Shown here piece by piece: positions 50,550-60,312 of a stretch of 64,000 nucleotides of DNA (position 1 is its first letter; the number at the start of each line of letters is the position of its first letter). Source of the stretch: Natrarchaeobius chitinivorans (lineage in GTDB: Archaea > Halobacteriota > Halobacteria > Halobacteriales > Natrialbaceae); assembly GCF_003841505.1 (NCBI RefSeq), contig NZ_REGA01000007.1, forward strand, positions 1 through 64,000, written 5' to 3'. The translations under genes were made by a program, and so were the position numbers. The notes under the pieces are model-generated. The model was not told the origin of the DNA. It made no database searches and saw only the letters and a program-made list of their open reading frames with translations.

Positions 50550-52715
50550 TTACTCGAACAGACGGCTGCTGAGGTGGGCGTCGTCGGCGAGTGCCACTTC
50601 GGTGTCGAGCAGGGTTCCACACTCGGGACAGGTGAACTCCCGCAACACGACGTCGTCGGTCGACTCGCGGTGGGCTCCTGCCGCCGAAATCGGCTTCTCG
50701 GTACTGGTGACGGCCGCCTTCCAGTCGCCCGAGGCGCTGGCAAGCGGCGTGTCACAGTTTGCACAGGCTGCGAACAACTCGCCATCGGCGCGACCGACCG
50801 AGACGTTCACGCCGAGTTCGAACTCGGTCGGCTCGAGGTCGGCGGCCGAAATCGGCGGGTCGAACGAGCCGTCGCCGGCCTCGAGCCGCTCGGCGTAGAG
50901 CTCGTCCCGTCGCTCCTCGACGTCGTCGACGATCGTTCCGTCGGCGTCGACCGGGACGCCGTAGACGTCGATTGCCGTCTCCGGCGTAACCAGCCCGTCG
51001 GAGACGTCGCTGGCGACATCGTTCGGATCGCGGTCCAGCGGGTCGCCGTATCCACCGCTGCCGGGCGCACGGACGTAGAGCGCGTCGTCGTCGTCGAGCG
51101 CGTTGTTGCCCCACTGGACGTTTTCGACGTCGTGTCCGTCGTCGGACGGTCTCGGGAAACCGGTCTCCGAGGATCCGGAGGCGCCTTTCAGCTTCGCGAA
51201 CTCGATCGTACAGCCCGGATACCCGCCGAAGAGGCCGATCGATTGTGGAATCGAGACCCCGCGGCCGGTCGTTCTCGAGATTATCTCGTCGAACCCTTCC
51301 TCGGGGACGGGCGTCACCGCGTACTCGTGGCCGACGCCGCCGCGGTATTGACCGGCACCGCCCGAATCGGCGGTGAACTTCCGACCAAGGAACCGCAACG
51401 GCTGGTTGCTCTCGTGGCGTTCGGCGTTCGCCCACCGCGTGACGACGTTGGTCACTTCGCCGGCGAGATCCACGCCGTCTCCGGTCGCGCGGGCACCGCC
51501 GGCGCCCGCGAACGTGTCGGTGATCATGTCGACTTTCGTCTCGTCTCCCTTGCGCATCGTCAACCCGACGCCGCAGTGTGAGCCGTGCCAGACCGCCGTC
51601 GCGCGGTCGTCGTAGGACTCACTCGAGCCCTGCATCTTCGAGACGGCGAGCGTCGAGAGGCTGTTACAGACCTGCAACGTCGCGACGGTCGCGATCGAGA
51701 CAGGTGCCGGCCGCGTGGCGTTGACGACGGTCCCTTCGGGCGTTTCGACGTCCACCTGACTGATGATCCCGTCGTTCCACGTGATGTCGTGACACATCAG
51801 GGGCAAAAGCGGCGCGAGCACGCCGCCGACGGTCCCGATGTGCGTACAGTTCAGCCCGTACTCGCTCTGCCCGGTGGTCCCACTGAAGTCGAAGGTGAGC
51901 GAATCGCCGGACTTGCGCAGCGTCATCTCGATCGTGAAGGTCTCGTCGTCGGGGTAGGAGTCGAGGTACATCCGCTCTTCCCACTCCCCGTCGGGTAAGT
52001 CGAGGAGCCGCTGTCGGAACTGGTCGCGCGATTGCTCGATGAGTTCCTCGCCGACGGCCTCGACCGTGTCGGCTCCGAAGTCGTCGATCATCTCCTGCAT
52101 CCGCTCGATCGCGACGTTGTTCGCCGCGATCTGTGAGCGGAAGTCGAGTTCGAGCCGGCCCGGGTCGCGGCTCATGTTGAGGATCGTATCGAGGACGTCC
52201 CGGCGAATCTCTCCCCCTTCGACGATCTTCATTCCGGGGGTCTGGAACCCTTCGTGGTAGATCGACGTCGAGTTCGGCGAGAATCCGCCCGGATCGATCG
52301 CACCGATGTCGCCGACGTGAACGAAGTTCGCGGCGAACGCCTTCAGTTCGCCCTCGTAGAAGATCGGACTGATAATGTAGACGTCGGGCGGGTGCAACGC
52401 AGCCGTATACGGGTCGTTCAGGATGAACGTGTCTCCCTCGTTGATGTCCCCCTCGAACGTGTCGATGATGTGTTTGGTCGCCTTGGACGCGCCGACGTAG
52501 TGATGTAAGAATCCGACCCCGCCAGTCAGGAGGTCGCCCTCTTTCGTATACAGCGCCACCATCAGGTCGTGGCCCTCGTTCGTCGTCGACGATCCGGAAA
52601 CGCGCTTGAGCGCTTCGACTGCTTCGTCAGTCACGCGAACCAGTCGATGCTTGATGATCTGGAACGTAACCGGATCGATACGTTCGATATCGAGTGACAC
52701 GTCTGACTTACTCAT
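50550..52715 (-). CDS. hyuB: Hydantoinase/oxoprolinase family subunit B with zinc-ribbon tail
   Basis: Starting at ATG 52715, the 721-residue protein contains the HyuB core: RIDPVTFQIIKHRLVRVTDEA, TNEGHDLMVALYTKEGDLL, GDTFILNDPYTAALHPPDVYIISPIF, SDSLTFDFSGT and APGSGGYGDPLDRDP. The end is unusual: after residue ~620 there is a separate domain with CANCDTPLAS near 652 and FTCPECGTLLDTEVAL near 697, two CXXC pairs that probably bind zinc. This recalls the small zinc subunits of acetone- and acetophenone-carboxylases, fused here. It should pair with the HyuA at 29922, although the genes are apart. The amidase gene follows upstream in the same direction, about 150 bases away. Confidence 0.87.
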   Translation of the reverse strand: MSKSDVSLDIERIDPVTFQIIKHRLVRVTDEAVEALKRVSGSSTTNEGHDLMVALYTKEGDLLTGGVGFLHHYVGASKATKHIIDTFEGDINEGDTFILNDPYTAALHPPDVYIISPIFYEGELKAFAANFVHVGDIGAIDPGGFSPNSTSIYHEGFQTPGMKIVEGGEIRRDVLDTILNMSRDPGRLELDFRSQIAANNVAIERMQEMIDDFGADTVEAVGEELIEQSRDQFRQRLLDLPDGEWEERMYLDSYPDDETFTIEMTLRKSGDSLTFDFSGTTGQSEYGLNCTHIGTVGGVLAPLLPLMCHDITWNDGIISQVDVETPEGTVVNATRPAPVSIATVATLQVCNSLSTLAVSKMQGSSESYDDRATAVWHGSHCGVGLTMRKGDETKVDMITDTFAGAGGARATGDGVDLAGEVTNVVTRWANAERHESNQPLRFLGRKFTADSGGAGQYRGGVGHEYAVTPVPEEGFDEIISRTTGRGVSIPQSIGLFGGYPGCTIEFAKLKGASGSSETGFPRPSDDGHDVENVQWGNNALDDDDALYVRAPGSGGYGDPLDRDPNDVASDVSDGLVTPETAIDVYGVPVDADGTIVDDVEERRDELYAERLEAGDGSFDPPISAADLEPTEFELGVNVSVGRADGELFAACANCDTPLASASGDWKAAVTSTEKPISAAGAHRESTDDVVLREFTCPECGTLLDTEVALADDAHLSSRLFE

Positions 52716-52883
52716 TACGTTCACCTTCCGAGTCACGGCTCATTACAGTTCCCTTCCTGACAGAGCCGACTGCCGATGTCCGACCGGTCGCTCCGTTGCT
52801 GTCCTGTCTCGTCATGTACACACGTCTCGAGTCGGTACGTCTCGCTGGAAGACGATAACCGTTTCCCGACGAGGCCGCCCCGA

Positions 52884-54434
52884 TCATGCGCCGGTCTCCA
52901 CGTCCAGCGTCGCGTCGTTTCGCTCGAGCGCGCTCGCAGCCCGGAAGATAGCGCGTTCGTCGAAGTGACTGCCGACGAGCATCAACCCGACCGGAAGCCC
53001 GTCGACGGTATCGACCGGGACCGACATGGCAGGATGGCCGGTCATGTCGAACGGCATCGTGTTTCGTCCCCGGCCAGCTTTTCCCTGCGCGCGGTTGACG
53101 AGCTGGGTCCGGTCTTGCTCCGGTTCCCGCTCGAACGCCGTCATCGGCGTCGTCGGCATCGCGAGGAGGTCACACTCCTCGAGGACGTCGTCGTAGGCTT
53201 CGGTCAGCGACTTCCGGAGGTTCTGAGCTTTGCGCCGGTGGCGGCCGTGGAACTTCTTCCGGAGGTAGCCGCCGAGCAACATCATGTGTTTGACCGTGGG
53301 CGCGAACAGATCCGGACGCGCCCGTCGCAACGCCCCGAAGACGTCCGCGAACTGCGCGTCGTACTGACCGCCGGTGAAGTACCCGACGCCGTCGCTTTCC
53401 CACATCTCGATGGTTTCCTCGAGTTGCACCGCCATACAGATCACGACGCCGTCGTTGTGTTCCTCGATCGAGATTTCCCGTTTCTCCGCTCCGAGGTCGA
53501 CGAGGTCGTCGACTGCATCGCGGACGGCCTGATCGACGGCGGGATCGGCGTGTTCCGATCCGAACCCGTCCTCGACAACGCCGATCGTCAACCCGGACGG
53601 GTCGTCCGTCAGCGCGTCGAGGTAGTCTTCGGATCGACCCGGCTTCTGTCGCGGATCCTGCGGGTCGCGACCGACGATGGCTTCTAAGACTCGAGCGTTG
53701 TCGTCGACGGTCGTGGTCATCGGTCCGACGTGGTCGAAGGAGTGGCCGAGCGGAACCGTTCCCCGATAGGAGACGAGTCCGTGGGTCGGTTTCAACCCGA
53801 CGCAGCCACACCAGGCCGCAGGGACGCGCAGCGATCCAGCCTGGTCGGTGCCGATCGCGACGTCGACCTGACCGGTGACGACGGCGACCGCCGAGCCACC
53901 CGAGGAACCGCCTGCCAGGTGGTCCTCGCTGTGTGGATTGACGATCGGGCCCGACGCGGTGACTTCGCCGCTTCCGGAGACGGCCATCTCGTCCATGTTC
54001 GTCTTCGCGGTTATCGTCCCGCCGGCGTCGAGTACTTGCGTGACGACGAACGCGTCTTCGGCCGGGATGTATCCGTCCAGTACCCGAGAACCACAGGTCA
54101 TTTCGACGCCACGAACGGCGATATTGTCCTTGATACCGACGGTGTGGTCGCTCAGCAGGCCATCCTCCTCGCCCTCGACGCGGCAGTTCGTCACGATCGC
54201 GTTGAGCGGATCCTCGTCCGCCGATGGTCGGTATCCGGGGTCGCGTGTACGGTGTTCGTGTGATTTCGGCGGAACGGATAGCCCCTCCAGATATTCGAAT
54301 GCACCCAATCTCGATTGGATCAGCTCCCTGTGGGCCTCCAGATCCTCGTCCGTAAGGGTGAGCCCGAACTGATCGGCCAACTCGGCCATCTCTGCCTCCG
54401 TAGGTGGATCAAGCGTTGGTGGTACTTCGGTCAC
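52884..54434 (-). CDS. Amidase-signature family hydrolase
   Basis: Starting at GTG 54434, the 516-residue protein has the Ser-Ser-Lys amidase triad. Lys is in DHTVGIKDNIAVRGV, the first Ser in EDHLAGGSSGGSAVAV, and the nucleophile Ser in AIGTDQAGSLRVPAAWCGCVGLKPTHGLVS. The nucleophile loop reads DQAGS, where DTGGS is usual. It hydrolyses amides to acids and ammonia; family members include indoleacetamide, mandelamide and nylon-type hydrolases. Divergent from the oligopeptide-type ABC transporter, with about 120 bases between starts, it is a strong candidate for acting on the imported compound. A longer open frame exists but its N-terminus is AT-rich and unlike the family. Confidence 0.88.
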   Translation of the reverse strand: MTEVPPTLDPPTEAEMAELADQFGLTLTDEDLEAHRELIQSRLGAFEYLEGLSVPPKSHEHRTRDPGYRPSADEDPLNAIVTNCRVEGEEDGLLSDHTVGIKDNIAVRGVEMTCGSRVLDGYIPAEDAFVVTQVLDAGGTITAKTNMDEMAVSGSGEVTASGPIVNPHSEDHLAGGSSGGSAVAVVTGQVDVAIGTDQAGSLRVPAAWCGCVGLKPTHGLVSYRGTVPLGHSFDHVGPMTTTVDDNARVLEAIVGRDPQDPRQKPGRSEDYLDALTDDPSGLTIGVVEDGFGSEHADPAVDQAVRDAVDDLVDLGAEKREISIEEHNDGVVICMAVQLEETIEMWESDGVGYFTGGQYDAQFADVFGALRRARPDLFAPTVKHMMLLGGYLRKKFHGRHRRKAQNLRKSLTEAYDDVLEECDLLAMPTTPMTAFEREPEQDRTQLVNRAQGKAGRGRNTMPFDMTGHPAMSVPVDTVDGLPVGLMLVGSHFDERAIFRAASALERNDATLDVETGA

Positions 54435-54552
54435 GGTGCAATCCTGATGAACGTACAAGATAAGTGTATGGGTAAACTGTCCCACACTCATACGAGAAAG
54501 AGTGACCATATAAGGGAAACAACTAAATAGTATACGTGACATCCATTGTATC
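54435..54552. promoter_or_regulatory. Divergent promoter region: amidase and ABC transporter
   Basis: An AT-rich 118-base gap. A TATA-like AACTAAATAGTATACG lies about 25 bases before the binding-protein ATG (54553). On the other side, reversed, ACTCTTTCTCG and CTTATCTTGTACG precede the amidase start. Control of both directions from one site is likely, but no operator could be named. Confidence 0.5.
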
Positions 54553-56259
54553 ATGCCAAAGCCTAACAGTGGGGAGTCGATCCTGGAATACGATGACGTC
54601 GAGTCGACCGGGCTGACGAGACGGCAGTACGCAACGATCGTCAGTTCACTCGGCGTCGCCTCGCTGGCCGGCTGTGCCGGCGAGAACGGAAACGGCGATA
54701 CCGACGGCAACGGTGGGAACGGAAACGGAACCGGAACGGACGACGACGACGGTGACGCCGGCGAACCTCAGGACGGTGGGACGCTCGAGGTTGCGCTGTC
54801 GACCGGACTGTCCAACCTCGACGGGCACATGCAGACTGCGCCGGCGGATCAGATCGTCACGTACGCAAACACCGACTTCCTGTTCCGCGTCGACCACGAC
54901 ATGGAAGTCGTGGGCGGGCTCGTCGAAAGCGTCGACGTGAACGACGACGGCACGCAGTGGGAGATGAACATCCACGAGGGCGTCACCTTCCACCCGCCAC
55001 ACGAACGCGAACTGACGGCCGAGGACATCGCCTGGAACTTCGATCACGTCACGGATCCCGAACGGTTCTCGCCGCGGAACAAACCGTGGGCGGGGATCGC
55101 CGATTGGCACGCCGAAGACGATCACACGTTCGTCATCGAGTTCGACGAAGGTCAACTCGAGTTCGACAGCTACATGGCGGGATGGCACGGGTTCCCGATC
55201 TATTCGCCCGACGCAATCGAGGACGGGATGGACATGCAGACCGAGCCCGTCGCGACCGGCCCGTTCGTCTTCGAGGACTGGGTGACCGGCGAACAGCTCA
55301 CCCTCACGAGGTTCGACGACTACTGGCACGACGAGTATCCGTACGTCGACGAAGTGGTCTTCCGACCGATCCCGGACGGATCCGGACGGATGACCGAGAT
55401 CATGCAAGGCGACGTCGACATCGTCGTCGACGTTCCCTTCGATCTCCTCTCACAGCTAGAAGACGACGATGCGACCGTCGTCGACCAGACCGACTCGTTC
55501 GCGATCCTCGATCTGTTGATCAACCCGACGGAAGAGACCGAGGAGAACCGCGGCGAAGACTACCCGACGACCCACCCGGAGGTCAGACAGGCGATCTCGG
55601 AGGCGATCGACCGGAACGCGATGGTCGACATCATCTACAACGGCCAGGCGACGGCGACGCAGAACTACTTCCCCGAGGGGAGTCCGTATCACATCGATTA
55701 CAACCCCCACTCGATGGGGGCGGATCCCGACGCCGCACGGGCACTGCTCGACGAGGCCGGTTTCGACGAACCGGAAGTAACCCTCATCTCGACGGCCGAA
55801 CGAGACGACATGCGCGAACTCGGCCAGATCACGGCCGAAAACCTCGAGGCCGCCGGCTTCGCTCCCGACCTCCAGGAGTACGAGCAGACCGTCTGGTCCG
55901 ACCGCATGTGGGCCGGCGAGTTCGACATCGCCGTCGAAGACCTGTTCGGCGCGCCGAGTCTCTCTGCACTTCGTGGCTTCTGGCGCTACGAGGAGGACGA
56001 CCCGCCGTTCTTCAACTACATGTACGAAGAACACGAGACGATCTATCAGATGTGGGACGAAGAGGGGCTCACCGAAGAGGATCCTGAGGAACGGTTGAGC
56101 ATCTTCGCGGAAGTTCAGCGAATGATGGTCGACGATCCGATTCGGTGTGTCGTCTGTCACCCCGACCAGATCACCGCGTACAACGAGTCCGTTCAGGGGT
56201 ACAGTACCCATCCGTGGGGATCGAACCTCGACATTCACGGTACCTGGCTAGATCAGTAA
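54553..56259 (+). CDS. ABC transporter substrate-binding lipoprotein (family 5)
   Basis: The 568-residue protein has a Tat-type signal (TGLTRRQYATIVSSLGVASLAGC) with the twin arginine at 23-24 and lipobox cysteine at 41. It is therefore a membrane-anchored lipoprotein facing outside. A Gly/Asn/Asp-rich linker follows, then the family-5 fold: TLEVALSTGLSNLDGHMQTA, WEMNIHEGVTFHPPHERELTAEDIAWNFDH, VATGPFVFEDW and a C-terminal RGFWRYEEDDPP. Members bind peptides, nickel or other small amides. The four genes 54553-60263 form one operon. In the cluster context the ligand may be an amide or an N-containing aromatic. Confidence 0.93.
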   Translation: MPKPNSGESILEYDDVESTGLTRRQYATIVSSLGVASLAGCAGENGNGDTDGNGGNGNGTGTDDDDGDAGEPQDGGTLEVALSTGLSNLDGHMQTAPADQIVTYANTDFLFRVDHDMEVVGGLVESVDVNDDGTQWEMNIHEGVTFHPPHERELTAEDIAWNFDHVTDPERFSPRNKPWAGIADWHAEDDHTFVIEFDEGQLEFDSYMAGWHGFPIYSPDAIEDGMDMQTEPVATGPFVFEDWVTGEQLTLTRFDDYWHDEYPYVDEVVFRPIPDGSGRMTEIMQGDVDIVVDVPFDLLSQLEDDDATVVDQTDSFAILDLLINPTEETEENRGEDYPTTHPEVRQAISEAIDRNAMVDIIYNGQATATQNYFPEGSPYHIDYNPHSMGADPDAARALLDEAGFDEPEVTLISTAERDDMRELGQITAENLEAAGFAPDLQEYEQTVWSDRMWAGEFDIAVEDLFGAPSLSALRGFWRYEEDDPPFFNYMYEEHETIYQMWDEEGLTEEDPEERLSIFAEVQRMMVDDPIRCVVCHPDQITAYNESVQGYSTHPWGSNLDIHGTWLDQ

Positions 56260-56276
56260 CTACTCAGTAGGTATTG

Positions 56277-57224
56277 ATGAGTATACTTAGTTACGCTGCA
56301 AAACGCCTCTTCGTCAGTATCTGGGTACTGTTCGGTGCGTCCATCCTGATCTTTGGAATCGTTCATTTAGTTCCCGGCGACCCCGCCAGAGTCACACTCG
56401 GACGGTTCGCCGACCGCGAGGCCGTCGAAGGCGTCCGTCAGGAAATGGGGTTGAACGATCCGCTGTACGTCCAGTACAGTGACTGGCTCGTCGGAACGCT
56501 CACCGGCGACTGGGGCAACAGTCTGATCTCCAACCAGCCAGTCCTGACGCTGATCGTCGAGCGATTCCCCAAGTCGATCGAACTCGCGCTGTTCGCACTG
56601 GCAATCGCCGTCGTCATCTCCCTCCCGCTCGGGATCATGGGTGCGCTCAACCGGAGCACGAAGACGGATCAGGCCACGCTGTTTTTCTCCCAGATCGGTA
56701 TCGCGATTCCGAACTTCTGGCTCGGTATCATGCTCGCGCTAATCTTCGGGAGGTATCTCGGCGTGCTTCCGGCGTCGGGCTCCGTGGCGTTCACGGAGGA
56801 TCCGGTACAGAACATCCGGCATCTGATCCTTCCGGGCGTCTCGCTCGGCATACTGGCTGCTGCTGTGTTGACCAGATACATGCGTTCGGAGATGATCGAT
56901 CAGTTGAACAAAGACTACGTCACCACCGCTCGAGCGTTCGGCCATCCGAAAAAGCGGATCGTCTGGAAGTACACGCTCAAGAACGCGCTGATTCCGTACG
57001 TCACGATGCTCGGGATGCAGTTCGGGTTCCTGATCGGCGGCGTCGTCGTCATCGAGACGGTGTTCGCCTACGGTGGCGTCGGTCAGTTGATCCTGAACGG
57101 GCTTTTGAACAGGGACTACCCCATCGTTCAGATGAGCCTCCTGATCCTGGCCGGGACGTTTATTCTCGTCAACCTGGTCGTCGACATCGTCTACGGCTAT
57201 CTGAACCCGCGGATAAGCTACTAA
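56277..57224 (+). CDS. ABC transporter permease, DppB type
   Basis: The 315-residue integral membrane protein has six likely helices and the permease signature MRSEMIDQLNKDYVTTARAFGHPKKRIVWKYTLKNALIP, with the EAA-loop. It starts MSILSYAAKRLFVSIWVLFGASILIFGIVHLVPGDPARV, typical of DppB/OppB. TTG 56274 just before the ATG is an unlikely start. It forms the membrane channel together with the next permease. It follows the binding protein by 17 bases, and 19 bases separate it from the next gene. The family and role are clear; the substrate is not. Confidence 0.94.
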   Translation: MSILSYAAKRLFVSIWVLFGASILIFGIVHLVPGDPARVTLGRFADREAVEGVRQEMGLNDPLYVQYSDWLVGTLTGDWGNSLISNQPVLTLIVERFPKSIELALFALAIAVVISLPLGIMGALNRSTKTDQATLFFSQIGIAIPNFWLGIMLALIFGRYLGVLPASGSVAFTEDPVQNIRHLILPGVSLGILAAAVLTRYMRSEMIDQLNKDYVTTARAFGHPKKRIVWKYTLKNALIPYVTMLGMQFGFLIGGVVVIETVFAYGGVGQLILNGLLNRDYPIVQMSLLILAGTFILVNLVVDIVYGYLNPRISY

Positions 57225-57243
57225 CAATGGAGAGTGAAAACTG

Positions 57244-58152
57244 ATGGTATACGGAAAAATCGTATCATTTGCTCGAAACGGCTTCCACGACGGGAGCCAG
57301 TTTCACCTCGCGTACAAACGTTTCAGGTCGCACCGATTGGGAGTGATCGGTCTCGTGATCGTTATCGGCTATCTCTTCTTCGCGATCGCAGGGCCGATCA
57401 TCGTCCCACGTGACCCGACGGCGATGGACTCCGCCAGCCGTCTCGCCGGACCGTCCATGGCACACCCGTTCGGGACGGACCACTACGGTCGAGACGTGTT
57501 TACCCGGACGGTCGTCGGCGCACGAGCGAGCCTGCAAGTCGCCGTTCTCTCCGTCGGATTCGCGACGATCGCCGGCGTCACGTTCGGCCTCGTCTCGGGC
57601 TTCTTCCGGGGGTACGTCGACGAAGCGATCATGCGGGCGGTCGACGTCATGCTGGCGTTCCCGAGCATCCTGCTCGCGCTCGTCGTCATCGCAATCTTGG
57701 GACCCGGCCTAAACAGAACAATTTTGGCGCTCGGAATCGCATACACGCCACTGATGTTACGGATTACGCGTGGTAGCGCTCTCTCTGTCCGCGAAGAAGA
57801 GTACGTGACGGCTGCCGTCGCGTACGGCGAGCGAAGCTGGAACGTCATGTTCAAGGAGATGTTTCCGAATCTCTTTCCGACGGTCATCGTCCAGGCGACG
57901 ATTACGTTCGCGTTCGCGATCCTCGTGGAGGCTGCCCTCTCGTATCTCGGTCTGAGCGCCCAGCCACCGACCGTAACGTGGGGAATCATGATCAGCGAGG
58001 GACAGGAAGTCCTGACGGTCAACCCCTGGATGAGCATCTTCCCGGGGCTTGCGATCATCGTCACCGTCCTCGGCTTGACGTTCCTCGGCATCGGGCTTCG
58101 TGACTCACTCGACGCACAGGAAGACGGAACGATCGGAGGTGGATTCCAGTGA
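57244..58152 (+). CDS. ABC transporter permease, DppC type
   Basis: The 302-residue protein has six likely membrane helices and begins with a cytoplasmic stretch, then IGLVIVIGYLFFAIAGPIIVPRDPTAMD, typical for DppC/OppC. HPFGTDHYGRDVFTRTVVGARASLQVAV and the EAA-loop EEYVTAAVAYGERSWNVMFKEMFPNLFPTVIV are standard. Its TGA overlaps the GTG of the ATPase gene (58149-58152). It pairs with DppB-type permease 56277 to form the channel. Length and motifs are intact. Confidence 0.94.
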   Translation: MVYGKIVSFARNGFHDGSQFHLAYKRFRSHRLGVIGLVIVIGYLFFAIAGPIIVPRDPTAMDSASRLAGPSMAHPFGTDHYGRDVFTRTVVGARASLQVAVLSVGFATIAGVTFGLVSGFFRGYVDEAIMRAVDVMLAFPSILLALVVIAILGPGLNRTILALGIAYTPLMLRITRGSALSVREEEYVTAAVAYGERSWNVMFKEMFPNLFPTVIVQATITFAFAILVEAALSYLGLSAQPPTVTWGIMISEGQEVLTVNPWMSIFPGLAIIVTVLGLTFLGIGLRDSLDAQEDGTIGGGFQ

Positions 58153-60263
58153 GTTCGTCCGACGAACCGCTGCTCGAGGTCGAGAACCTCAGGACGGAGT
58201 TTCGGACGGACCGTGGCACCGTCAAGGCCGCCGACGGCGTGAGCTTCTCGATCGAACGCGGCGAAACGTACGGCGTCGTCGGCGAGAGCGGCGCGGGAAA
58301 GACTGTAACCGGGCTCTCGGTGATCGGGCTGATCGACAACCCCGGTCAGATCGTCGGTGGCGAAATCCGGTATAAAGGGCGTGACCTCCGAACGCTCTCT
58401 CAGGAGGAGCTGCGCTCGATCAGGGGCGACGAAATCGCCATGATCTTCCAGGATCCGATGACCGCTCTCAATCCAGCGTACACCGTCGGAACCCAGATCA
58501 TCGACACGATACTCACGCACAACGACTGCTCGAAATCCGAGGCTCGCGAACGGACGATCAAACTGCTCGAGGACGTCGGCATACCGGATCCCGAGGAACG
58601 AGTCGATTCCTATCCACACCAGTTCAGCGGCGGTATGCGACAGCGAGCGCTCATCGCGATGGCTCTCTCCTGCGATCCGGACCTGATCATCGCCGACGAG
58701 CCGACGACCGCGCTCGACGTGACGATACAGGCACAGATACTGGATCTACTGGACGATCTCCAGGAAAAGCACGGCCTCAGCATTCAGCTAATCACCCACG
58801 ACATGGGGCTGGTCGCCGAGATGTGCGACCGGGTCAGCGTGATGTACGCCGGAAAGAAGATCGAAGAGGGGCCGGTCGGGGAGATATTCAGTTCGCCGAA
58901 ACACCCGTACACGGTCGGGCTGATGAACGCCGTTCCGCGTCTGAACGATCCACGAGAACGGCTCGAGGCGATCCCCGGAAACATGCCCGACCTCATCGAC
59001 AACCCGTCCGGGTGTTCGTTCCGTCCGCGGTGTGAGTACGCGACCGAGGAGTGCAAGCAGATCGAGCCGCCCCTGGAACCGGCCGGAGCGGGTGGTGCCC
59101 ACACGTCGGCGTGTCTCAAACTCGACGAGATAGACTTCGACACCTCGATCGTACCGGACCGGACCACCGACGAAACGCCCGTCGAGGGGACGAACTTCGG
59201 TGAACCGATCATCGAAGCCGACGGCCTCCAGAAGTACTTCGATCCCGAGAACCAGTCGTGGTTCGAGAAGTACCTCGGCGACCGCGACTACGTCCACGCG
59301 GTCGAAGACGTGTCGTTGACCGTCCACAGGGGAGAAACCCTGGGAATCGTCGGAGAGAGCGGCTGCGGAAAGAGTACGCTCGGTCGAGTCCTCCTCAGGT
59401 TGTACGAACCGGACGAGGGAACGATCGTCTACTCCGGCGACGATATCACCGAGATGGGACGATCGGAGCTGCGAAACCTTCGATCGGAGGTCCAGATGGT
59501 GTTTCAGGACCCGTTCTCGAGTCTGAATCCCCAGAAGACGGTTCTGGACATCATCGGACGGCCCCTCGAGGTCCACGATCAGGTCGCAAACAGCGAGGAG
59601 AAACGAGAACGGGTCGTCGAACTCCTCGAGGACGTCGGAATGAGCGAGCGCCACCTGAACCGGTATCCACACGAGTTCAGCGGTGGGCAGAAACAGCGAA
59701 TCGGAATCGCTCGTGCGCTGGCGGTCGAGCCGGATTTCATCGTCGCCGACGAACCGGTCAGCGCACTCGACGTGAGCGTGCAGGCGAAGATCATCAACAT
59801 GCTCGACGATCTGCAGGAGAAGTACGATCTGACCTACCTGTTCATCGCCCACGACCTGAACGTCGTCCAGCACATCTCCGATCACATCGGCGTGATGTAT
59901 CTCGGGGAGATTGTCGAGTTCGGGACCGTCCAGCAGGTGTTCGAGCCACCGTATCACCCGTACACCGAGATTCTCCTCTCGTCGATTCCGAAACACCATC
60001 CGGACGTCGACGAGGAACGGATCGACCCGGACGGCGAGCTTCCGAGTGCGATCCACCCGCCGAGTGGCTGTCGGTTCCACACCCGATGTCCACAGGCGAT
60101 GCCGGAGTGTGAGACGAAGAACCCTGAGCAACGGACGATCGACGGCAACCACGAGATCAGCTGTCACCTGTTCGATAGCGACGGAAATCCGACCGACGAG
60201 TACGAAACGACGATCGACGTCTCCGCGAAGTCACAGATGGTCGATCCGGGCGAGCCACAGTAA
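58149..60263 (+). CDS. Fused dipeptide-type ABC ATPases (DppD-DppF)
   Basis: The 704-residue chain contains two complete ATPase domains. The first has Walker A GESGAGKT (45-52), signature [12 protein letters not shown], Walker [14 protein letters not shown] and the DppD-type C-terminus [18 protein letters not shown] with cysteines for an iron-sulfur cluster. The second has GESGCGKST (401-409), signature [28 protein letters not shown] and the same cysteine-rich end [19 protein letters not shown]. Separate DppD and DppF genes are usual; a fusion gives a fixed 1:1 ratio. The start is GTG 58149, overlapping the permease stop. It powers import by the preceding binding protein and permeases. Confidence 0.94.
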   Translation: MSSSDEPLLEVENLRTEFRTDRGTVKAADGVSFSIERGETYGVVGESGAGKTVTGLSVIGLIDNPGQIVGGEIRYKGRDLRTLSQEELRSIRGDEIAMIFQDPMTALNPAYTVGTQIIDTILTHNDCSKSEARERTIKLLEDVGIPDPEERVDSYPHQFSGGMRQRALIAMALSCDPDLIIADEPTTALDVTIQAQILDLLDDLQEKHGLSIQLITHDMGLVAEMCDRVSVMYAGKKIEEGPVGEIFSSPKHPYTVGLMNAVPRLNDPRERLEAIPGNMPDLIDNPSGCSFRPRCEYATEECKQIEPPLEPAGAGGAHTSACLKLDEIDFDTSIVPDRTTDETPVEGTNFGEPIIEADGLQKYFDPENQSWFEKYLGDRDYVHAVEDVSLTVHRGETLGIVGESGCGKSTLGRVLLRLYEPDEGTIVYSGDDITEMGRSELRNLRSEVQMVFQDPFSSLNPQKTVLDIIGRPLEVHDQVANSEEKRERVVELLEDVGMSERHLNRYPHEFSGGQKQRIGIARALAVEPDFIVADEPVSALDVSVQAKIINMLDDLQEKYDLTYLFIAHDLNVVQHISDHIGVMYLGEIVEFGTVQQVFEPPYHPYTEILLSSIPKHHPDVDEERIDPDGELPSAIHPPSGCRFHTRCPQAMPECETKNPEQRTIDGNHEISCHLFDSDGNPTDEYETTIDVSAKSQMVDPGEPQ

Positions 60264-60312
60264 CGCCGCCTCGGCGTTCGACGGTTCGGGGCGCTTTTCT
60301 ACCAGTTCGGTG

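Noticed and set aside
57483-58619. 378-codon reverse frame over the DppC permease and ATPase genes
   Set aside because: Antisense of two clear transporter genes; no motif of its own.
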